A stretch of 64,000 nt of DNA from Flavobacterium bizetiae (GTDB lineage: Bacteria > Bacteroidota > Bacteroidia > Flavobacteriales > Flavobacteriaceae), in assembly GCF_902804475.1 (NCBI RefSeq), contig NZ_CADCSU010000047.1, positions 1-64,000 of the forward strand, written 5' to 3'. The notes below the pieces were generated by a model. That model saw nothing but the letters and a program-made list of their open reading frames with translations, ran no database searches and had not been told where the DNA came from. Every line of letters starts with the position of its first letter. Position 1 is the stretch's first letter. The position numbers and the translations under genes are program-made. This document shows positions 17,147 to 25,110 of this stretch, piece by piece.

Positions 17147-19033
17147 ATGAAAAAATATATATTTTCCCGCAGAGCCATTATAGCAGCGAGCCTTACTTGT
17201 CTTCTATTACCTTTAAATTCTTGTGATAAAGATCTCGAAGTAACGCCATACTCCTATTTTACAACAGCCAACTTTTTCTCGAATGCAGATGAAGCTTATA
17301 TGGCAACTTTAGGTGTTTACGAATCAATGTCATCGCTTGATAGTTATGGCTGGAATATTTCTTTAATTTTTGATGCCGATACTGATATTGAACAAATGAG
17401 CGGAATTGGTGCCGATGACTGGAGAACAATTGCCCATTATCAGGGAATTTCTCAAACTACTACTTTTTATACCGCATGGAGTAAATTGTACGAAGGTGTC
17501 GACAGAGCCAATGTTGTGATCGAAAGAATTCCTAATATGGATTTATTTACTAATGGAACCCAAGCGCAAAAAGATCAATTGAACAGAATGCTTGGAGAGG
17601 CTAAATTTCTTCGCGGTTTTTACTATTCTGAATTGGTTCGATTATGGGGAGATGTTCCTTTTAAAACCAAAAGTTCACAATCAGGAGATAATTTAAAAGT
17701 AGGTTTGGTAGATCGTTATGAAATTTACAAACAAATTATAAAAGACATGCAGGAAGCTGCACTGGTATTACCGGAAGAGACTCCAAAAGACGAACGAATC
17801 AATAAATGGGCAGCAAAAGCAATGCTGGCAAGAGTAGCCATGTTTGCCGGAGGTTATTCTTTAGGTGCAGACGGAACGACCAAACGCCCTTCTAACTACA
17901 AAGAATATTACCAATTGGCGCAAAAAGAGATTAACGATGTAATGGCTCAAAACCCTTATAAATTAAATCCGTCTTATGCTAAAGTATTCAAAAACCAATG
18001 TCAGCATGTATTAGAACCAACAGAGAACATTTTTCAGGTAGCGTTTTACAATCCGGCAGGAACTTTAGGCAATGCATCCTGGGTAGGAAATTTTAATGGT
18101 CCCGCAACAGCAAACGGAGTTTACCCTTCGAACATATCAAGATGTTTAGTGCCAAAACCATTTTATACTAGTTTTAATGCTGCCGATCAGCGTAGGGATT
18201 TTTCGATTGCGACCTACTCTATCAATAATCTGGGAAATAAATTACCGCTTTTAACCACCAATCAGGACGAAAGATGGACCGTTGGAAAATGGAGTCGCGA
18301 ATACCAAACCAATGCCACTGCAGAACGTGTTTACACACACATCAACTGGGTAATTATGCGTTATTCTGATTTGCTTTTAATGCGTGCCGAAGTAGAAAAC
18401 GAACTCAACGAAGGTCCAAATGCTATTGCTTATGATGCCATTAATCAGGTTAGAAAAAGAGCTTTTGGAGGCGACATTCAAGGAAGCAGAATTGGAATTA
18501 CTTTAGGAAATAAAGGTACAGGATATACAAATGCAGCAAATGTCGTGATACAAATTACAGGCGGCGGCGGTACAGACGCAGCGGCAGCGATAATAAACCT
18601 TGCAAGTGGTGGAATTGGAACAATAGGAATGTTACGTTCCGGAGATGGTTATACTTCTGCTCCAACCGTGACCATAACAAGTACAGACGGAAAAGGTACA
18701 GGAGCAACCGCTACGGCACAATTATTAGCAAAACCAACTGCTACCGTAATCAATCTTCCTACAGGTTTAAGTAAAGAAAACTTTCTTAAAGCCATACAAC
18801 AAGAAAGAGCCTGGGAACTTTCGGGCGAAGGAATGCGCAGAGCTGATTTGATACGATGGGGAATTTTAGGAGACAAATTAGCCGAAACAAGTACAGCCGT
18901 AAAAGCAATTCGTTCCACTTATTTCTATCCGTCGATTACCAATTTTGTGGCAGGAAAACACGAATTATATCCTTATCCACAAAACGAAACAGATGTAAAC
19001 AAGAGTATTACACGTCAGAATCCGAAGTATTAA
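17147..19033 (+). CDS. SusD/RagB surface glycan-binding lipoprotein with inserted domain
   Basis: This 628-residue lipoprotein has Cys26 (LNSCDKDLEV, with an acidic surface-export signal). The N-terminal SusD-like region (NFFSNADEAYMATLGVYESM, MLGEAKFLRGFYYSELVRLWGD) and the C-terminal RagB region (QERAWELSGEGMRRADLIRWG, HELYPYPQNE) are clear. Between them, at about residues 446-539, lies an unusual Gly/Thr/Ala-rich beta segment with two copies of a GxGYTxAxxVxI motif (GTGYTNAANVVIQI and GDGYTSAPTVTITS). This makes the protein roughly 90 residues longer than it would otherwise be. It pairs with SusC as the hinged lid. The insert may add glycan contacts or change lid closure. Confidence 0.93.
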   Translation: MKKYIFSRRAIIAASLTCLLLPLNSCDKDLEVTPYSYFTTANFFSNADEAYMATLGVYESMSSLDSYGWNISLIFDADTDIEQMSGIGADDWRTIAHYQGISQTTTFYTAWSKLYEGVDRANVVIERIPNMDLFTNGTQAQKDQLNRMLGEAKFLRGFYYSELVRLWGDVPFKTKSSQSGDNLKVGLVDRYEIYKQIIKDMQEAALVLPEETPKDERINKWAAKAMLARVAMFAGGYSLGADGTTKRPSNYKEYYQLAQKEINDVMAQNPYKLNPSYAKVFKNQCQHVLEPTENIFQVAFYNPAGTLGNASWVGNFNGPATANGVYPSNISRCLVPKPFYTSFNAADQRRDFSIATYSINNLGNKLPLLTTNQDERWTVGKWSREYQTNATAERVYTHINWVIMRYSDLLLMRAEVENELNEGPNAIAYDAINQVRKRAFGGDIQGSRIGITLGNKGTGYTNAANVVIQITGGGGTDAAAAIINLASGGIGTIGMLRSGDGYTSAPTVTITSTDGKGTGATATAQLLAKPTATVINLPTGLSKENFLKAIQQERAWELSGEGMRRADLIRWGILGDKLAETSTAVKAIRSTYFYPSITNFVAGKHELYPYPQNETDVNKSITRQNPKY

Positions 19034-19050
19034 AATATAAAACTATAATT

Positions 19051-19386
19051 ATGAAAAAGATAGTATTAGTATGCAGCTTGATTCTAATGGCTTCGACATC
19101 GTTTGCACAAAGCAAACCGAAAGACATGAAAACGCTGAGAGATTCAATTTTTACGGTTATGAAACTGAGCACTGCAAACCGACAAAAAATGCGCGATTTA
19201 ATTGCCGAAAATGGCAAAACCCAAAAAGCAATTAAAGACGATCCAGCCTTATTTTATGATCAAAGACAAGAGAAACTTGAAGCCTGGAAAAAAGAAATCA
19301 CAACAAAAGAAAAAGCAATCCTTACTCCGGAACAGTTTCAAATATGGAGAGATTTTGCCAAATCTTTAAATAAACCTAAATCATAA
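19051..19386 (+). CDS. Small periplasmic Spy/LTxxQ-like protein
   Basis: This is a 111-residue exported protein. The start at 19051 is chosen because MKKIVLVCSLILMASTSFAQ is a textbook signal peptide; an upstream extension from 18856 would overlap SusD and lacks any such logic. The mature part is helical and charged, with a repeating Lys/Glu/Gln pattern and an LTPEQFQIWRDF motif like the LTxxQ helices of Spy/CpxP periplasmic chaperones. It lies 17 bp after SusD and so is in the SusCD operon. A helper role for outer-membrane assembly is conceivable but unsupported beyond location and motif. Confidence 0.7.
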   Translation: MKKIVLVCSLILMASTSFAQSKPKDMKTLRDSIFTVMKLSTANRQKMRDLIAENGKTQKAIKDDPALFYDQRQEKLEAWKKEITTKEKAILTPEQFQIWRDFAKSLNKPKS

Positions 19387-19444
19387 TAACAATCAGATTA
19401 AAATAAGCTACAATTTTTTTTAGATAATTAATCGATTTTTGGAC

Positions 19445-19475
19445 ATTAATGCAGAACTTGCCGTTCTGCATTAAT
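19445..19475 (+). terminator. Hairpin after the SusCD group
   Basis: A 13-bp perfect stem ATTAATGCAGAAC / GTTCTGCATTAAT with loop TTGCC, followed by a weak T-rich tail. It probably ends or attenuates the SusC-SusD transcript before the kinase gene. Confidence 0.6.
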
Positions 19476-19514
19476 TGTTTCTAACAGAAGATAAAAAATA
19501 ATAAAATCAGCATT

Positions 19515-20483
19515 ATGAATACCTTAAACGACACACAAATATCAAAATCATACGCAATTGGAATCGATATTGGTGGAACTTCACTCAAATGCGGTGTTGT
19601 TAATGAACTTGGAGAAATCCTATTTTCTTTTTTAGTATCTCTCAAAGAGGCAAAAACAGAAGAAGAAATCATAAATTTAATAGTTAAGGCTATTACACAA
19701 TGCACAGATCAATTAAATGAACCTATTGTGGGTATCGGAATTGGTTTTCCGGGACTCATCGAAAATGATGTAATCGTGGGTGGAGGGGTTAATCTTCCCG
19801 GTTTTGAACAATTACCTTTAGGAAAAATTCTAAACGATCGAACCGGACACAATATCGTAATTGATAATGATGCCAACTTAATGGGACTTGCCGAAGTAAT
19901 CTACGGCGCAGCCAAAGACAGTGAAGATGCTATTTTTCTCACTATCGGAACCGGAATTGGCGGAGCCATCATGATCAATAAAAAACTTTTTGGCGGTTAC
20001 AAAAATCGCGGTGCCGAATTAGGTCATACCGTGATTCAGCAAAACGGAATTCAATGTGCTTGCGGCGGAAGAGGCTGTTTAGAAAGTTACGCTTCGGTTA
20101 CGGCCTTAATCGAATACTACAAAACTCAAAATAAAGCAGCCGACGAACATATCGACGGAAAAACCATCATCGAAAAATATCTTGCAGGCGAAGACCACGC
20201 GGTAAATGCAATGCTGCATCACTTTGATTATTTAGCTGCCGGAATCGTGAATTGTGTAAACATATTTAGTCCACAAAAGGTAATTATTGGCGGAGGAATC
20301 AGCGAGGCAGGCCAGTTCTATATTGATGAATTAACAAACCGGGTAAAAAAGACCGCAATTCCGGTTTCATTCTCCAACACAAAAATCGTAGCCGCAAGCT
20401 TAGGTAATAAAGCCGGTTTATTAGGCGCTTGCGCGAATGCCTTCCAGAAGTTTAAAAAGACAGAATACGCTTCAAAATTATAA
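19515..20483 (+). CDS. ROK-family sugar kinase
   Basis: This 322-residue cytosolic kinase has the N-terminal phosphate-binding DIGGTSLKCG, the IGFPG segment, the second phosphate motif GTGIGGAIM and the ROK zinc signature GAELGHTVI ... CACGGRGCLE. ROK kinases phosphorylate glucose, GlcNAc, ManNAc or glucosamine. In this PUL an amino sugar (glucosamine or GlcNAc from heparan sulfate) is the logical substrate, feeding the NagB fusion at 31522-33450. It stands between SusD and the sulfatase. The substrate is inferred from context. Confidence 0.9.
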   Translation: MNTLNDTQISKSYAIGIDIGGTSLKCGVVNELGEILFSFLVSLKEAKTEEEIINLIVKAITQCTDQLNEPIVGIGIGFPGLIENDVIVGGGVNLPGFEQLPLGKILNDRTGHNIVIDNDANLMGLAEVIYGAAKDSEDAIFLTIGTGIGGAIMINKKLFGGYKNRGAELGHTVIQQNGIQCACGGRGCLESYASVTALIEYYKTQNKAADEHIDGKTIIEKYLAGEDHAVNAMLHHFDYLAAGIVNCVNIFSPQKVIIGGGISEAGQFYIDELTNRVKKTAIPVSFSNTKIVAASLGNKAGLLGACANAFQKFKKTEYASKL

Positions 20484-20847
20484 TCTCGCAAAGGTGCAAA
20501 GGCGCAAAGTTTTTTTTGCTTCACGCAGATTTAGCAGATTTTTTTAATTAATTTAATCCTTTAATCTGTGGCTAATAAAACTTTGCGTCCTTTGCGTAAA
20601 CCTTAGCGAACTTTGCGGTTAAATTCGCCACGAATTCACGAATCTATTGCTAAAAAAATCTGCCAAATCTGCCACCCGAGCGATAGCGAACAGGCGAAGC
20701 AAATCTGCGTGAAAAAAACTTAGCGGCCTTGCGAGCAAAAAACTTAGCGTCCCTTGCGTAAACCTTAGCGCTCTTTGCGGTTAAATACACAATCAAATCC
20801 CCACAAACCCAACCAAATTACAGCCTTTTAGATAATTTTAATATCAT
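20484..20847. repeat. Gene-free gap with CGCAAAG/TTTGCG repeats
   Basis: There is no gene here. Two related 44-bp blocks (20581-20624 and 20743-20786) share TTGCGTAAACCTTAGCG and TTTGCGGTTAAAT. Between them lies the 51-bp exact repeat D1 (20666-20716). Short GCAAAGG/AATCTG(C/T)G words recur. This is typical intergenic repeat material; spacing and identity are too irregular for CRISPR. Confidence 0.6.
20666..20716 (+). repeat. 51-bp exact repeat, copy D1
   Basis: It begins AATCTGCCACCCGAGCGA and ends CAAATCTGCGTGAAAAA. The identical 51 bp occur in the same orientation at 31421-31471, before the NagB fusion. Confidence 0.85.
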
Positions 20848-20893
20848 TTTACACAAATTCAAAACCTTCTTATAACATTGATCATTAAATTCG
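20848..20893 (+). promoter_or_regulatory. Sulfatase promoter with ACACAAATTCAAAAC box
   Basis: TTTACACAAATTCAAAAC (20848-20865) is identical to the site before GH88. A -7-like TAAATTCG (20886-20893) follows the box by 20 nt, the same spacing as at the SusC promoter. The sulfatase ATG is about 48 bp beyond it. Confidence 0.6.
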
Positions 20894-20940
20894 TTTTGTA
20901 ATTCAGAGCGTTCACAAAACAAATTATAATCTTAAAGATC

Positions 20941-22317
20941 ATGTTTCAAAAAAACATATTTTTTATATGGCTTTTCGTGGTATTGCACATTCCTTTTTTA
21001 GGGAATGCCCAAACTGCCGACCGACCTAATATTCTCATCATCATGACCGATCAGCAGACGGCTGATGCCATGAGTATCGCAGGAAATAAAAATCTGCATA
21101 CACCCGCAATGGATAAATTAGCCCAAAACGGAGTTCGGTTTACCAAAGCCTATTGCGCACAGCCTTTGTGCACGCCATCACGCGCCTCTATCATGAGCGG
21201 CAAAATGCCTTATGAAACCGGTTTTATAGGAAATGCACCCGAAAAAGATGGTCAATGGTCGGATGATATTTTAATGATGGGAAAAATTCTCCAAAACGGA
21301 GGTTACAAAACCGGCTATGTAGGCAAATGGCATTTACCCGTTCCTACTTCCAAAAAAAGCCAGCATGGTTTTGAATATATCGAAAACACCAGCTTTCAGG
21401 ATTACAACGATGCCGCGACACCATCATTCTGCGCTCGTTTTATCAAAGAAAATAAAAACACACCTTTTTTATTAGTGGCTTCCTTTTTAAATCCGCATGA
21501 CATTTGCGAATGGGCACGCGGTGAAGATTTAAAAATGGATGTTTTGGAAAAAGCACCTCCGGCAGATCAATGTCCGCCCCTGCCTGCCAACTGGAAAATT
21601 CCAGATTACGAACCCAAAATTGTACGCGAACAACAAAAAGTAAGTTTTAGAACCTATCCCACCGTTAACTGGACACCAGATCAATGGCGTCAATATCGAT
21701 GGGCTTATAATCGGTTAGTTGAAAAAGTAGACAGTTATATCGAAATGGTTCTGGCATCTTTAAAAAAATACAATATCGAAAAAAACACCATTATTATTTT
21801 TACCGCAGATCACGGCGATGGTTATGCAGGCCATAGCTGGAACCAAAAACAAATATTATACGAAGAGTCGGCCAAAATACCTTTTATCATTTCCAAAATT
21901 GGCGAATGGAAGCCCCGAACCGATGATATGCTGGTTTGCAATGGTACCGATATTATCCCCACCATCTGCGGATTTACCGGAGTACCAAAACCCGCCTATC
22001 TAAAAGGAATCGACATCAGTAAAAAAATAGAAAACCCAAATCAAAATCTTCGTGATACGCTCGTAATCGAAACCGATTTTGCCGATAACGAAGAACTTTT
22101 AAACATTAGCGGACGTGCTGTAATTACAAAAGATTATAAATATATCGTATACAACAAAGGAGATTTAAAAGAACAGCTTTTCGATCTCACAAAGGATCCC
22201 GGAGAAATTACCAATCTGACGGTAAATCCATCCTATAAAAAACAATTAAATGCCCTGCGTCTTTATTTAAAACAATGGTGTAAAAAGAACGGAGATCCTT
22301 TCGTATCAGGATTATAA
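20941..22317 (+). CDS. Type I (formylglycine) sulfatase
   Basis: This 458-residue exported arylsulfatase-family enzyme has a signal peptide ending near GNAQT. The sulfatase signature CTPSRAS places Cys77 as the residue converted to formylglycine. The other landmarks are NILIIMTDQQTAD at the N-terminus, GYVGKWHLP, FLNPHDICEW, and TADHGDGYAGHSWNQK near the C-terminal metal/sulfate site. In this PUL it should remove O- or N-sulfate from heparan-type oligosaccharides. I cannot assign the S1 subfamily or the sulfate position from sequence alone. It starts a transcript with the PL15-like lyase 21 bp downstream. The maturase it needs is not in the window. Confidence 0.9.
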   Translation: MFQKNIFFIWLFVVLHIPFLGNAQTADRPNILIIMTDQQTADAMSIAGNKNLHTPAMDKLAQNGVRFTKAYCAQPLCTPSRASIMSGKMPYETGFIGNAPEKDGQWSDDILMMGKILQNGGYKTGYVGKWHLPVPTSKKSQHGFEYIENTSFQDYNDAATPSFCARFIKENKNTPFLLVASFLNPHDICEWARGEDLKMDVLEKAPPADQCPPLPANWKIPDYEPKIVREQQKVSFRTYPTVNWTPDQWRQYRWAYNRLVEKVDSYIEMVLASLKKYNIEKNTIIIFTADHGDGYAGHSWNQKQILYEESAKIPFIISKIGEWKPRTDDMLVCNGTDIIPTICGFTGVPKPAYLKGIDISKKIENPNQNLRDTLVIETDFADNEELLNISGRAVITKDYKYIVYNKGDLKEQLFDLTKDPGEITNLTVNPSYKKQLNALRLYLKQWCKKNGDPFVSGL

Positions 22318-22338
22318 TTTGGTTTTAAAGTAAATTTT

Positions 22339-25014
22339 ATGAAAAATATAATTGCCTTATTTTTATCATTCACCGCTGTTTCAGTTTTCAGCCAGCAATC
22401 GGCCATAATAAAACTGACCGCAGAAAAACTGCATTCAAGAGTTCGTGAATGGCCTTATCCTCTAAACGGAATTACGGTTCCCACCAATGCTCCTGCCCTG
22501 CTTTGGCCTGCAACAAATGGCAAAGACATGGTAAAACCAATGGAAAGTGGCAGCGAAGTACCCGAAGATCCCAATATTGGTAATATACGCTATAAAGTGA
22601 TGCTGGCAGGCGATACCAATTTCAGCAAAGATTTAATTGCCAGTGCAGAACAACGCTGGGCTGTTTATCCGCTTCATCAAGCTTTAAAACCCGGAAAATG
22701 GTACTGGAAATACGGTTACGCTTTAAAAGGCAGTACTCAATGGACATGGTCTCCGGTTTACGATTTTGTAGTCGATGCGAAATATGCAAACGAAAAAGTA
22801 TCACCGCCAGTAAGCGAAGTTTTAAAACGCAACGAAGGATCGCACCCGCTTTTATGGGATATGAATCGTATTGGCGAAGATTTCTACAAAAACAATCTCA
22901 ATAATCCCGAAGCGAAAAAGTTTATCGCTTTCGCGGAAAAACTAATGCTGGCCCCGCTTCCAACGGAAAAACCACAAAGAGTAATTGATACTACAGGCAA
23001 AAACAAATTAGAAAAAAAGATCATTATAGAAAGAATGTATCATGGTTTTGGTGATGCCGTTGGTAATCCGGTTCGTAATTTATGTATTGCGTATCAGCTT
23101 ACTAAAGACGAACGTTTTATTCAGGATGCCAAACGCAGAGCCTTAAATCTTGCCGCCATGAATCCGGACGGACTAGCAACTGGTGATGATTTTACAAGCG
23201 GAGCTGTGCTAGAAGCCTTAGGCTGGTTTTATGATGCCGGATATCAATTTTTAACTCCACAGGAAAAAGAAATATTTAAAAATATCATTACCATTAGAGC
23301 AAAAAGAGTTTACAATCATTTGCCTAACCGTTTTGAACTGCATGTAAGCGATAACCACGTTTGGCAGATTACTTTACGAAATCTTGCCATTGCAACCGTT
23401 GCCGTTATCAATGATGTTCCTGAAGCCAAAGAATGGCTGACTTATATGTACGAAGTCTGGTCGGCACGTTTTCCGGTTTTAGGCACAACAGATGGCGGCT
23501 GGCACGAAGGAAATGGCTATTTCAGAGTCAACTTTAAATCCATCATTTATTTGTCGCAAATGTTTGGCGATTTTAGCGGAGTCGATTATTTTAAATTACC
23601 GTGGATGGAAAACCTTCCCTATTATATGTTGTACACACATCCAAACGGAGCTGCAAGTACCGCAATTGGCGATATGTGGGAGAATATTCCGTACATCGTA
23701 AAAGGAGAAGCCTGGTTTGCCGATGCGTTGACCTACAAAATGAACAATCCGTATTTAAACTGGTACGTAAACGAAATAAAAAGAGACTATCCTTCTTATT
23801 ATCACGGCACAGATGATTTCCTATTCTTCAGATTATTAAACTACAAACCCAATAGAAATCTGCCGGTAACTTCGCCGGAGAATTTACCAAAAACCCGCAA
23901 ATTTGGCGATGTTGGTGTAGTTGCCATGCACGAAGATTTGGCTAAAGCCGATAAAACCCTAAGCAGTTATTTATTCAGCAGTCCGTTTGGTTCTTCTGGG
24001 CATGGACATGCGTCTCAGAATTCTTTTACTGTTAATTACAAAGGCAAAGTAATCTTTGGCGGAACAGGTTATTACAGCAATTTCAGCGACAAACATAATC
24101 TTTTATTCTACAGATCATCAAAAGCTTACAACACGATTTTAGCTGATAGTTTAAATCAGAAAATTGGTGAAGAAGGTTACGGATGGATTCCGAGAGCCAT
24201 TTCGGGAAAACACATTCAATATGCCTTGGGCGATGCCAGTAATGCTTATGGAGCAATAAAAAGTGAATTCTGGCTGGATAGATTCAAACAAATTAATGTC
24301 GTGCCAAGCAAAGCAAATGGTTACGGAGAATCTGGTGTAACGCTGTACCGCAGACACATGTTGCAGCTAGATGGAGGTTACATTGTTTTATACGACGAAT
24401 TAGAAGCTAAAACTCCGGTAAAATGGACCACCCAGTTTCATTGTCCGTATTACACCATCAAAGGAAAAAATTCGGCGAAAGCCAAACAACAAAACTTTAT
24501 TGTACAAACCGATTTAGGAAATGTAAATGCAAGCGTTTTTGCCAATACTCCTTTAAAAATGGCAGTTCACAATCAGTTTTACGAAGCTGCGGTAAACTGG
24601 AATAAAGTAACGAATGACGAAGGTCAGATCAAAGAATTCAAAGACCAATGGCATGCCGGAATTACTTCTGAACCGAAACAAAAATTGAGGTTTTTAACCA
24701 TCATTCAAATTAAAGACGGCAAAACAGAAGTCATCAAAACTATTTCAAACAAGAATGGTTTAGCTAATTTGCAAGTTGGAGAATGGAATATTCAGGCCCA
24801 GTTAGACGGAGAAAAAAAGGCAGCTTTACAAGTTTCGGGCAAAACCCTAAAATCATTATTCAGCTATGGAAATCTACCTGTTCAATTTGAAGGAAAAGCT
24901 TATTCGCCTAAAATTACAGGAAGTTCTATATTGTTAGAAATTGAGGATAGTAGAGTTAATCAGCAAGAAGCCATAGACGAATTGCCGGATGTGGCCCAAT
25001 ACGACAAAAATTAA
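22339..25014 (+). CDS. PL15-like heparinase II/III family exo-lyase
   Basis: This 891-residue exported lyase has a signal peptide ending near VFSQQ. The N-terminal ~100 residues form a DUF4962-type fibronectin-like domain (ALLWPATNG, IRYKVMLAGDTNFS, KPGKWYWKYGY). An (alpha/alpha) toroid follows (GFGDAVGNPVRNLCIAYQLT, LHVSDNHVWQITLRNLA, DGGWHEGNGYFR), then the heparinase II/III beta-sheet domain (SSGHGHASQNSFTVNYKGK, GGTGYYSNFSDKHN). The domain order and length match PL15 enzymes, which include the heparan-sulfate lyase of Bacteroides PULs and alginate oligolyases. Context favours heparan oligosaccharides. It overlaps the sulfatase transcript and precedes the HTCS gene by 96 bp. Confidence 0.85.
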   Translation: MKNIIALFLSFTAVSVFSQQSAIIKLTAEKLHSRVREWPYPLNGITVPTNAPALLWPATNGKDMVKPMESGSEVPEDPNIGNIRYKVMLAGDTNFSKDLIASAEQRWAVYPLHQALKPGKWYWKYGYALKGSTQWTWSPVYDFVVDAKYANEKVSPPVSEVLKRNEGSHPLLWDMNRIGEDFYKNNLNNPEAKKFIAFAEKLMLAPLPTEKPQRVIDTTGKNKLEKKIIIERMYHGFGDAVGNPVRNLCIAYQLTKDERFIQDAKRRALNLAAMNPDGLATGDDFTSGAVLEALGWFYDAGYQFLTPQEKEIFKNIITIRAKRVYNHLPNRFELHVSDNHVWQITLRNLAIATVAVINDVPEAKEWLTYMYEVWSARFPVLGTTDGGWHEGNGYFRVNFKSIIYLSQMFGDFSGVDYFKLPWMENLPYYMLYTHPNGAASTAIGDMWENIPYIVKGEAWFADALTYKMNNPYLNWYVNEIKRDYPSYYHGTDDFLFFRLLNYKPNRNLPVTSPENLPKTRKFGDVGVVAMHEDLAKADKTLSSYLFSSPFGSSGHGHASQNSFTVNYKGKVIFGGTGYYSNFSDKHNLLFYRSSKAYNTILADSLNQKIGEEGYGWIPRAISGKHIQYALGDASNAYGAIKSEFWLDRFKQINVVPSKANGYGESGVTLYRRHMLQLDGGYIVLYDELEAKTPVKWTTQFHCPYYTIKGKNSAKAKQQNFIVQTDLGNVNASVFANTPLKMAVHNQFYEAAVNWNKVTNDEGQIKEFKDQWHAGITSEPKQKLRFLTIIQIKDGKTEVIKTISNKNGLANLQVGEWNIQAQLDGEKKAALQVSGKTLKSLFSYGNLPVQFEGKAYSPKITGSSILLEIEDSRVNQQEAIDELPDVAQYDKN

Positions 25015-25110
25015 AACAGAAGATGCTTGCTTTTTCTTTAATTTAGAGGTTAATTTCCTTTCATTACAAAAAAATAAACAAAGACAAAGAATAATTATAA
25101 TACCACTTTC

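Noticed and set aside
18856..19386. A 176-residue reading of the small protein after SusD
   Set aside because: The extra N-terminal residues overlap SusD in another frame, and the internal ATG at 19051 begins a perfect signal peptide.
20484..20847. CRISPR-like array
   Set aside because: The repeated words vary in length and spacing and lack distinct spacers; this is ordinary intergenic repeat DNA.
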